8,496 bases of DNA from PVC group bacterium (GTDB taxonomy: Bacteria > Verrucomicrobiota > Kiritimatiellia > SS1-B-03-39 > UBA6053). The number at the start of each line of letters is the position of its first letter. The stretch's first letter is position 1. The notes under the pieces were generated by a model. That model made no database searches and was not told the DNA's origin. It saw nothing but the letters and a program-made list of their open reading frames with translations. The position numbers were made by a program, and so were the translations under genes. Shown here piece by piece: positions 1 through 6,900 of this stretch. The stretch spans positions 1 to 8,496 of the forward strand of contig PXDP01000284.1 in the NCBI GenBank assembly GCA_003565035.1, in the 5' to 3' direction.

Positions 1-864
1 ACCCTTTATACCGGACGCCGGATTGTGGAGGATGTCCCGGAAGAAATCGTCGAGGCGATGTATCAGGTGCCTTTTGAGATTCCGGCGGATGAACTGGAAT
101 TCGATCCTCCTTTGGTGGCCCACGAGAACCTGATCCTGAAAAATGCCCGGAAAAGCGCGCTGGTCACCTTTGATCCTTTCACGTTTACCCTGAAGCGGGT
201 GGATAAACGCTCCGTCTTCGGCATCACCCCCCGCAACGCGGAACAAACTTTCGCGCTGGCGGCTCTGCTCAACGATGATATCCCTCTGGTCAGCATTTCC
301 GGTAAAGCCGGCACCGGGAAAACCCTGCTGGCCCTGGCGGCGAGCCTCGAAAACCGCCGTTCGTACCGGCAAATCTACCTTGCGCGCCCTATTGTTCCTC
401 TCAGCAACAAGGACATCGGCTATCTGCCCGGGGAAATCAAAGCCAAGCTTGATCCTTACATGCAGCCGATGTACGACAATCTTTCGGTGATTCAGAACCA
501 GGGCGGCGCGGACAACAACAATCAGACCGAACAGGTCCGCAAAATGCTGGAGGATGAGAAACTGGTTATCTCCGCGCTCAGCTACATCCGCGGACGAAGC
601 CTGAACCGGATCTATTTTATTGTCGACGAGGCTCAGAATCTCACGCCCCACGAGGTCAAAACCATCATCACCCGCGCCGGAGAAGGCACGAAAATCGTGC
701 TGACCGGGGATATTTTCCAAATCGACCATCCCTACCTCGACACCCAGTCCAACGGGCTCACCTACCTCATTGAGCGTATGAAAGGTCAGAAACTTTACGC
801 CCACATCACCCTCGAACGCGGCGAGCGCTCCGAACTCTCCGAACTGGCGAGTGATTTACTCTGA
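1..864 (+). CDS. PhoH-family ATPase (PIN-PhoH / YlaK type), C-terminal part, 5' end outside window
   Basis: The frame is open from base 1, so the gene starts upstream and 287 residues are visible. A GTG at 25 is an internal codon and not a credible start. What remains is the PhoH ATPase domain. The Walker A motif GKAGTGKT is encoded at 301-324. A family-typical segment (RPIVPLSNKDIGYLPGE) follows, and the Walker B motif IVDEAQN lies around 619-639, followed by LTGD. The text GITPRNAEQTFALAALL just before Walker A is typical of long PhoH proteins that carry an N-terminal PIN nuclease domain. The short piece before it (beginning TLYTGRR) fits the linker after such a PIN domain, which would lie outside the window. 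Characterised PIN-PhoH proteins are ATP-dependent RNA helicase/ribonucleases. The PIN part is inferred, since it cannot be seen. A plain PhoH without PIN is the alternative. Confidence 0.9.
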   Translation, partial: TLYTGRRIVEDVPEEIVEAMYQVPFEIPADELEFDPPLVAHENLILKNARKSALVTFDPFTFTLKRVDKRSVFGITPRNAEQTFALAALLNDDIPLVSISGKAGTGKTLLALAASLENRRSYRQIYLARPIVPLSNKDIGYLPGEIKAKLDPYMQPMYDNLSVIQNQGGADNNNQTEQVRKMLEDEKLVISALSYIRGRSLNRIYFIVDEAQNLTPHEVKTIITRAGEGTKIVLTGDIFQIDHPYLDTQSNGLTYLIERMKGQKLYAHITLERGERSELSELASDLL

Positions 865-875
865 GTCCGGAAAAC

Positions 876-904
876 GGCGGATTCAGGTCTTGCCCGCCCT
901 GAAT
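876..904 (+). repeat. overlapping inverted repeats between phoH-like gene and phosphatase gene
   Basis: In the 60-base gap between the PhoH stop and the next start, ATTCAGG (881-887) pairs perfectly with CCTGAAT (898-904). GGCGG (876-880) can instead pair with CCGCC (894-898). The two stems share bases and cannot form together. No T-run follows the 7-bp stem, so it is not a classical intrinsic terminator. The 3' arm ends 9 bases before the Shine-Dalgarno sequence of the phosphatase gene. It could modulate read-through or translation, or have no role. Confidence 0.4.
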
Positions 905-924
905 GTCAATGGTAGGGGCGAAAC

Positions 925-1584
925 ATGTCGAAGCGAACGATCATCATTGGCGATGTGCACGGGTGCCACAAGGAGTTGTCCCGTCTTCTGAAAGAGGTCC
1001 AGGCGGACCCCAAGGAGGACCGGATTCTCTTTATTGGCGACCTGATCAACAAAGGGCCCTCCTCCCGGGGGGTCTGGGACCTGTTCCGGGAAATGCACGG
1101 TCAGGCGATCCTCGGCAATCATGAACTGAGTCTTCTTGAACTTGTGCAGGGAAAATTCCACAAACACGGGAAATATTTCGAGCAGCTGCAGAAAGATTTC
1201 GGGCGGTACTTTACCGACTTTGTTCAGGATGTCTCCAATTGGCCGCTTTGGTTTGAGGATCACGAACTGATGCTGGTTCATGCCGGTCTGGTTCCCGGTC
1301 TGCATCCGGATCAGACGGATCCCTGGGTTCTTACCACGATCCGAACCTGGGACGGTGAGGGGGCGGACCTGAAAAATTCGAACAATCCCCCCTGGTTCGA
1401 TTTTTATGCCGGAAATGATCTGGTGGTGTTCGGACACTGGGCGGCACTCGGCGGCCTCGACCGTCCCCGGCTGGTGGGGCTGGATACCGGCTGTGTCTAC
1501 GGAGGACGGCTCTCCTGTCTGATCCTGCCGGAACGGAAACTTGTCAGCGTTCCGGCCAAAAAAGCCTATGCGGCCATCAACTGA
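925..1584 (+). CDS. PPP-type metallophosphatase, symmetrical diadenosine tetraphosphatase-like
   Basis: This 219-residue protein has the full set of PPP metallophosphoesterase motifs in order. They are GDVHG (residues 9-13), GDLINKGP (38-45), GNHE (64-67), VHAG (118-121) and GHWA (170-173). They supply the expected dinuclear metal ligands D10, H12, D39, N65, H119 and H171. The tail GLDTGCVYGGRLSCLILP is typical of bacterial ApaH/PrpE-like enzymes. Such enzymes hydrolyse dinucleoside polyphosphates such as Ap4A or dephosphorylate phosphoproteins, and the substrate cannot be settled from sequence alone. The second motif reads INKG where many relatives have VDRG or VARG, which favours the nucleotide-hydrolase side of the family. 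The ATG at 925 is supported by AGGGG at 914-918, six bases upstream. No signal peptide is visible, so it is cytoplasmic. It may share a transcript with the PhoH gene. Confidence 0.88.
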   Translation: MSKRTIIIGDVHGCHKELSRLLKEVQADPKEDRILFIGDLINKGPSSRGVWDLFREMHGQAILGNHELSLLELVQGKFHKHGKYFEQLQKDFGRYFTDFVQDVSNWPLWFEDHELMLVHAGLVPGLHPDQTDPWVLTTIRTWDGEGADLKNSNNPPWFDFYAGNDLVVFGHWAALGGLDRPRLVGLDTGCVYGGRLSCLILPERKLVSVPAKKAYAAIN

Positions 1585-1693
1585 CCGAAATAATATCATT
1601 TTGATGTTTTTTTGCACTTTTAGATCGACAGACCGTACCTATAAAGGACTATAGAGGACAAATACCCACAAAAGTTCTTAAGATGGAGACCGC
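1585..1693 (+). promoter_or_regulatory. candidate promoter region of the EIIA gene pair
   Basis: This 109-base AT-rich gap precedes the two EIIA genes. TCGACA (1625-1630) is one base from the sigma-70 -35 consensus, but the best -10-like hexamer, TATAGA (1650-1655), is 19 bases away. An alternative is TTGCAC (1612-1617) with the poor hexamer TACCTA (1636-1641) at 18 bases. Neither is strong. TGGAG at 1684-1688 is a good Shine-Dalgarno for the ATG at 1694. A weak 4-bp stem (ATCA/TGAT) followed by a run of T near 1596-1613 might end transcription from the phosphatase gene, but it is too short to call a terminator. Confidence 0.35.
1640..1659 (+). repeat. tandem 10-base direct repeat upstream of HTH-EIIA gene, possible operator
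   Basis: TATAAAGGAC (1640-1649) is followed immediately by TATAGAGGAC (1650-1659), two copies with one mismatch and a period of one helical turn. They overlap the likely -10 region and end 34 bases before the start of a gene whose product has a DNA-binding domain. That placement would suit an autoregulatory operator, which is inference. The related string TTTAAAGGAC also occurs at 7071-7080, where it acts as a Shine-Dalgarno region, so the similarity may partly reflect AGGA-rich leaders. Confidence 0.45.
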
Positions 1694-2407
1694 ATGAGCA
1701 CACAGAAACAGCAGGAAATTATGACCCTGGCCGAATTGGCCAATTATTTAAAAGTCGCGGAGAAAACCGTGGTCCGCATGGCCCGGGAAGGCAAGATCCC
1801 CGGCACAAAGGTGGCCAGTCAGTGGCGCTTTATGCGCAGTCTGGTGGACGAATGGCTGGAAAAACGGATGCAGCCGGTCACCCGCACCAATTTGTTTGAA
1901 CTGATCAAGCATGCGCCTGAGGTGGTCCCGGTTTCCCGTCTGGTCTCTCCGGATCTGATGCTCTTCAATGTAAAGCCCGGTCCGGTTGAAAAAGTGCTGG
2001 AGCAGTTGATCAAGCCGCTGGAAAAGAAAGGGTTGATTGATGACCGGAAGCAGTACTTGCAGCTCCTGATTCAGCGGGAGCAGTTGCATTCCACCGCTAT
2101 TGCCCCGCATGTGGCCATTCCGCACGCCCGCACGCCTGCCGATGCCAGCCTCAAGAAAAGCGCGCTGGTTGTGGGTATTTCTCCGGATGGTGTCGACTTT
2201 GGTGCCGGGGACGCGCTGAAGACCCATGTGTTTATTCTGATTTGCTCGGAGGACGAGGTGGTTCACCTCCGCCTGCTGGCCAAAATTTCCCGGCTGCTTT
2301 CCCAGAAAGCCATGATCAAGCGTCTGATGACCTGCACGAACAGTGAGCAGGTGATCGCCCTGCTTGCGGAAGCCGAGTGGAGTATCGCCATGCAAAATCA
2401 GGAATAA
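1694..2407 (+). CDS. PTS EIIA (PtsN-like) with N-terminal excisionase-type helix-turn-helix domain
   Basis: This 237-residue protein has two domains. Residues about 9-58 (MTLAELANYLKVAEKTVVRM through SLVDEWLEKR) form an excisionase/MerR-like winged helix-turn-helix. Residues about 80-233 are a type-2 phosphotransferase EIIA domain of the PtsN/fructose-mannitol class. The phosphorylatable histidine is H144 in AIPHAR, and the second active-site histidine H191 lies exactly 47 residues later in VVHLRLL, the spacing I recall for E. coli PtsN. The family accepts phosphate from HPr or NPr. Here the fused HTH suggests that phosphorylation controls DNA binding, which is inference. The closest arrangement I know is chlamydial PtsN with an HTH. 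The ATG has a good upstream TGGAG (1684-1688). The next EIIA gene begins 30 bases after the stop, so the two are probably one transcript. No EIIB, EIIC, HPr or EI gene lies in the window. Confidence 0.9.
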   Translation: MSTQKQQEIMTLAELANYLKVAEKTVVRMAREGKIPGTKVASQWRFMRSLVDEWLEKRMQPVTRTNLFELIKHAPEVVPVSRLVSPDLMLFNVKPGPVEKVLEQLIKPLEKKGLIDDRKQYLQLLIQREQLHSTAIAPHVAIPHARTPADASLKKSALVVGISPDGVDFGAGDALKTHVFILICSEDEVVHLRLLAKISRLLSQKAMIKRLMTCTNSEQVIALLAEAEWSIAMQNQE

Positions 2408-2437
2408 ACCTCAATTTCTCAAGCGAAAGACCCGACC

Positions 2438-2908
2438 ATGAGTGATCCCGGAGCCAAACTTTTCGATGACGCGCTTTCCCCCGAGCGGGTTTTTGTAACC
2501 CGACTGAATGGCAAGGAGGCGGTGCTGAACGCTCTTATCGATGCGCTCTGGCAGTCCGGCGAGGTGCAGGACCTTGAGGCCTTTCGTTCGGCGGTGTTTA
2601 TGCGTGAATCGCTGATGAGCACCGGGATTGGTCTGGGGGTCGGGGTGCCGCACGCCCGCCTCTCCTCGGTCCGGCGGATGGTGATGGCGGTTGCAGTGAA
2701 TGAAACGCCGCTGGATGATTATGAATCGATTGACGGCTATCCGGTCCGTTTTGTGGCGCTGGTGGCCGGACGCACCGATCAGCAATCCAATTACGTCCGG
2801 CTGCTGGCCACCCTCAGCCGCTTGGTCAAAGACGAAACCCGGCGGCAGAGCCTGCTGGACGCGGGCAATCCGGAGTCAGTTTACACCCTTTTACGGGCGG
2901 GCCTTTAG
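2438..2908 (+). CDS. PTS EIIA domain protein, PtsN-like, stand-alone
   Basis: This 156-residue protein is a single type-2 EIIA domain, about the usual length for PtsN. The region MRESLMSTGIGLGVGVPHAR carries the phosphorylatable histidine H72. At the second active-site position, 47 residues further on, the sequence reads SNYVRLLATLSRLV, so Y119 stands where the upstream paralogue has H191. Phosphoryl transfer at H72 may still occur, but the active-site geometry should differ. The protein lacks the DNA-binding domain of its neighbour and could act as its phosphorylation partner, or as an independent regulator as PtsN does. The upstream sequence has only a weak purine stretch (GAAAGA, 2425-2430), which suggests translation helped by coupling or modest expression. 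The gene ends 13 bases from the oppositely oriented glyoxalase II gene. Confidence 0.88.
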   Translation: MSDPGAKLFDDALSPERVFVTRLNGKEAVLNALIDALWQSGEVQDLEAFRSAVFMRESLMSTGIGLGVGVPHARLSSVRRMVMAVAVNETPLDDYESIDGYPVRFVALVAGRTDQQSNYVRLLATLSRLVKDETRRQSLLDAGNPESVYTLLRAGL

Positions 2909-2926
2909 CCGCCTGGCGGATCTAAA
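2904..2926. terminator. imperfect hairpin spanning both convergent stop codons
   Basis: TTTAG (2904-2908) pairs with CTAAA (2922-2926), and CCGC (2909-2912) pairs with GCGG (2916-2919) around a CTG loop. A two-base bulge (AT) lies on the 3' side. The plus-strand TAG (2906-2908) and the minus-strand stop (2922-2924) are both part of the outer arms. No T-run follows on either strand, so it is not a canonical intrinsic terminator. Its position between convergent genes makes a transcript-end or RNA-stabilising role plausible. Confidence 0.35.
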
Positions 2927-3731
2927 ATCCTGACCGGCGACTGCGGATTTCCGCAAAGACATCTTCTGGAGCGGCCGTGTCCAAGCCCAGAGCCCGGATG
3001 ATTTCAGGATGATCCGCCATGAGCATGGGATTCCTGCGGGACTGCTCTCCGACGGTCACCGGGGCGTAAATCCGTTTTTCGACTCCGGCGGTCTCCACTT
3101 GCCGGAGCCCCTCGGCAAAGACCGGCATCTCCGGAAAGCATTGGGTGGCAAATCGGTAGTTTTCGAGGGCATAATCATGCCCGAAGCAAAGCAAGGTGTC
3201 ATCCGGCAGTGCCCGCAGCTTCAACAGAGAGTCCCACATCCGTTCCGGCGGGCCGGCAAACAGACGCCCGCAGCCACCGGCAAACAGCGTATCACCGCAA
3301 AAACACACGCCAGCGGCGGGCATGTAAAAAGAAGTGTCGCAATCGGAATGTCCGGAAGTGTCCATGATCCGGATTTCCAGCCCCCGCCATGAAAAAGAGC
3401 CCCCGCCATTGGGGAGGGGTGTGGAGGCCGGCAGCCCCAGGCGTGAATGGGCCAGGACTTCGGCGGGATGCGATTGAAGGAGCCTCTTGAGTCCCGCCGT
3501 GTGATCCCGGTGTCCATGGGTAATCAAGACCCGGTCCAGCTTCAGGTTATGCGCCCTCAGGAACCGGTCCACCGGCGCGGCCTCCGGGACGTCCACCAGA
3601 AGTGCGTGGCCCTCCGCATCCGCCAGCCCCCAGGCAAGGTTGTCCTCCAGACAGGGTACTCCAAAAAGGCGGAGAGCCACCCCAGAGCCGTCAAGCAATG
3701 CAAAAACAGGAGAAATATCGGAAAAAGCCAT
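2922..3731 (-). CDS. hydroxyacylglutathione hydrolase (glyoxalase II)-like metallo-beta-lactamase fold protein
   Basis: This is a 269-residue metallo-beta-lactamase fold hydrolase. Its metal-binding motif is THGHRDH (residues 71-77; H72, H74, D76, H77), with H128 in TSGHSD, D147 in CGDTLFAGGCGRLF and H185 in FGHDYALENYRFA. The last two motifs and the late RNPML segment are characteristic of GloB rather than of generic family members. GloB hydrolyses S-lactoylglutathione to lactate and glutathione in methylglyoxal detoxification. Whether this organism uses glutathione or another thiol cannot be seen. I chose the ATG at 3731, with GGAA at 3738-3741 six bases before it. A TTG at 3743 would add four residues but has no ribosome-binding sequence. 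It is slightly longer than E. coli GloB. It is transcribed divergently from the helicase gene and converges on the EIIA pair, so it stands alone. A related thioesterase is the main alternative. Confidence 0.85.
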   Translation of the reverse strand: MAFSDISPVFALLDGSGVALRLFGVPCLEDNLAWGLADAEGHALLVDVPEAAPVDRFLRAHNLKLDRVLITHGHRDHTAGLKRLLQSHPAEVLAHSRLGLPASTPLPNGGGSFSWRGLEIRIMDTSGHSDCDTSFYMPAAGVCFCGDTLFAGGCGRLFAGPPERMWDSLLKLRALPDDTLLCFGHDYALENYRFATQCFPEMPVFAEGLRQVETAGVEKRIYAPVTVGEQSRRNPMLMADHPEIIRALGLDTAAPEDVFAEIRSRRSGF

Positions 3732-3933
3732 GAAGGATTCCAAACGAAACGAACTTAAAAAGGCAAATAAAGAGCCTTATTGTCCTACTAAGGGTTCAAA
3801 TCAAAACAAAAAAGTAAAAAAACGTCGTATTTTCAGAGTTTTCTGCTATACGTAATCATCATTCAATACAGGAAAAGAGCGTTTTCAGCTCCCTGAAGGT
3901 TCAGTATAAAATTCATATAGATTGAGAAGAGGC
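3732..3933. promoter_or_regulatory. AT-rich divergent intergenic region with candidate helicase promoter
   Basis: This gap lies between the divergent glyoxalase II and helicase starts. On the plus strand TGCTATACG (3844-3852) resembles an extended -10 element (TGn then TATACG) about 80 bases before the helicase start; no good -35 is visible. A-tracts at 3803-3822 are likely to bend DNA and could serve as an upstream activating element. On the minus strand TTGATT (3799-3804) has a weak AATAAG-like partner 17 bases on. AAGGC (3760-3764) and GCCTT (3774-3778) form a 5-bp inverted repeat in the glyoxalase II leader, followed by T residues when read on the minus strand. I see no open reading frame of note. 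Confidence 0.35.
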
Positions 3934-6900
3934 ATGATTATACTTCACGCGACGTACGCGGATCATCAAATACATTTTTGGGGTGAAAAGCCTGTGGACG
4001 ACTTGGAGGGCGCGGCGCTGGCCGCCGGGAAAAAAGCCGTCTCCTTTTATCCCTATGACGCGGGGGAAGAGACCCTCAAGGAAATTCTGTGCGAGACCCT
4101 TTTTGACCGTTCCATCCGCCGCAAAGACGCGGTGGACCGGGTCGTCTGGCTGCCCACATCGGGGAATACAGCCATCGCCTCCAGTCCGCTGTTGAGCAAA
4201 AATCCGGTCGCCCACAAAGATGTTTCGCTCCAGCCGTGGAAAGTCACCACGATGAGCCTGACGCTGGAAAGCACTATCGGATTTCTGGCCGCGTTTGTGG
4301 ACAAAGAATTGTTGAGTTCCGGGGTCATGGGCGGTGCCGATTTGGGGTTCTGGACCAAAGTTATGCGCTTTGCGGGTGCTTTGGTGACCCGGCAGGAGTA
4401 TCTCCCCGGCCTCGAGCGCACCAAATCCGGCGAACTGGAAGCGATCTGGGAGCCGATTTTCCTTGGGAACGACCTCGAATATCTCAATCAGCTCGTGGAG
4501 GCCATGCCGCACGCCTGCGGGTGCATGCAGTCTATTCATGTAAAAGACAAAATGCCCACACTTTTCCCGGCCACCATGGTCCAGGATTTTATCACCCAGA
4601 TTGTGGATTATTTGGCCCGCTACTCGATTTTCACGCAACCGCAGTCCAGTTGGCCGAAGAGCTTTCTCAGCGACCCCGGTACCGAATTCGACAGCATGCA
4701 CGATCACTGGCTGAATGCGCTGGTCACCGAGGAACCGATCCTGCCGGATGCGCCGGAGGATTTGCGGGATCTGTATCATCAGGTCCGTAACTGGCGCAAG
4801 CCTATCTCGCTGTCCACCGCCACACCTTTCCGGCTTTGTCTTAAACTGGAAGAGCCGACACCTGACGCCAAAACCAAAAACTGGTTTGTCCACTTTTTCC
4901 TGCAGTCCCTCAGCGATCCGTCGCTGCTGATTCCTGCCGAACATGTCTGGAATCCCAGCCCGGAAGAGGCCAAGGTTCTCAACTCTGATGTGTTTGATGC
5001 CAAGGAATTCCTCCTGTCCTCTCTCGGGATTGCCAGCACCATCTGCCCCCGCATGGAAAACAGCCTCCGGCAGGATGCGCCCAAAGGCTATGAACTGGAT
5101 ACAGACGGCGCGTACGAATTTCTCACCCAGCGGTCGCTTGCGCTTGAACAGGCCGGCTTCGGAGCCCTGACTCCTGAATGGTGGCACCAGAACGCCAGTC
5201 AACAGCGTCTGGGAACCCGGGCGATTCTGCACAGCAGTGAAAAACCCGAAACGCCCAAAAAAGGGAAAAAACCGGGTTTCAGTCTGGATCAGGTTCTTGA
5301 ATTTGACTGGGAAATCACCCTCGCAGGTGAAAAAGTTACCCGTGAAGAATTGGAATCCCTGGCCAAATCGCCCTCTCCGCTCGTGAATATGCGGGGGCAC
5401 TGGATTCAGGTCAGCGAAAAAGAAATCAACAAAGCCCTGGAATTCACCTCTTCCACACACAAAGCCAAAGCGCCTCTGCGCGAAATCGTGCAAATGGCCC
5501 TGGGGGCCTCCAAATCCGCCGATGAATTCAAATTCGACGGGGTCGAAGCCAGCGGCTGGGTCCAGGAATTCCTGGAACAGCTTCAGGGAGTCAACAGCTT
5601 TCAGGAATTGCCCCCGCCCGAGGGTCTGACCGGTGATCTGCGTCCGTACCAGCTCCGCGGGTATTCCTGGCTGACGTTCCTGAAGCGCTGGGGGCTCGGC
5701 GCCTGCCTCGCTGACGACATGGGTCTGGGGAAAACCATACAGGCGCTGACGCTGATTCAGTACGAGCGCGAACACGGATGTGAAAAGCCCTACCTGATCA
5801 TCTGCCCCACCTCTCTCACCGGGAACTGGTACAAAGAGGTGAAGAAATTCACGCCCGATCTTCCGGTACTGGTTCACCACGGAGTCAACCGCAATAAGGG
5901 ATCCGCTTTCCGCAAGGATGCGGAAAAATATGCAGTGATCATCAGCAGTTATTCTCTGCTGCATCGTGACATCGAGGTCCTCAAGACGATTGACTGGGGC
6001 GGCGCGATCCTTGACGAAGCGCAGAACATCAAGAACCCCAAAACCAAGCAGGCCCGCTCCGCCCGGTCCATTAAAGCGGATAACCGCATCGCCCTCACCG
6101 GTACGCCGATTGAAAACAATGTGGGGGATCTGTGGTCGATTATGGAGTTCCTGAACAACGGATTCCTCGGCACCCAGGCGGACTTTAAACGCAATTTCCT
6201 TCTGCCCATTCAGGCAAACCGGGATCCGGAGGTCATTCACAAACTGAAAACCCTGACCAATCCATTTATTCTCCGCCGCCTGAAGAGCGACAAATCCATC
6301 ATCAAGGATCTGCCCCTGAAGCTGGAGATGAAAACGTTCTGTAATCTCACCAAGGAACAGGCCGCCCTCTACCAGGCGCTGGTTCAGGATGTGGAGAATG
6401 CGCTGGACGCGACCGACGGTATTCAGCGCAAAGGCCTGGTGCTGGCCACCCTCACCAAGCTGAAACAGATCTGCAATCATCCAGCCCAGTACCTCAACGA
6501 ATCCGCGAAACTCGCAGACCGGAGCGGCAAGCTCTCCCGGCTCACAGAAATGCTGGAAGAGGTCATTGAGGTCGATGAGCGGGCCCTGATTTTCACCCAG
6601 TTCGTGGAAATGGGCAAAATCATTCAGCAGCATTTGCAGGACACCTTCGGCCAGGAAGTGATTTTCCTGCACGGGGGCGTCAGCAAAAAAGCCCGCGACA
6701 AGATGATTGAACGCTTCCAGGAAGAGGACAACGGACCGCATATTTTTGTGCTCTCTCTGAAAGCGGGCGGTACCGGTCTGAACCTCACCCGTGCCAACCA
6801 TGTTTTCCATTACGACCGCTGGTGGAATCCGGCCGTGGAGGATCAGGCCACCGACCGGGTTCACCGGATTGGCCAGACCAAAAACGTGCAAATTCACAAA

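Noticed and set aside
1596..1613. Intrinsic terminator after the phosphatase gene
   Set aside because: The T-run is present, but the preceding stem is only four AT-rich base pairs.
883..1617. 244-codon open frame antisense to the phosphatase
   Set aside because: It is the same codon-register artefact. The sense strand has intact metallophosphatase motifs and a good ribosome binding site.
2438..2908. Second EIIA as a decayed pseudogene
   Set aside because: The domain is full length, the phosphorylatable histidine is intact and the frame is undisturbed. One substituted active-site residue is not decay.
3447..3758. Plus-strand open frame opposite the start of glyoxalase II
   Set aside because: It is a shadow of the glyoxalase II gene, with no family resemblance and a composition unlike the neighbouring proteins.
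3776..3804. Sigma-70 promoter for glyoxalase II on the minus strand (TTGATT, N17, AATAAG)
   Set aside because: The -10 match is too weak to annotate separately. It is mentioned only within the intergenic entry.
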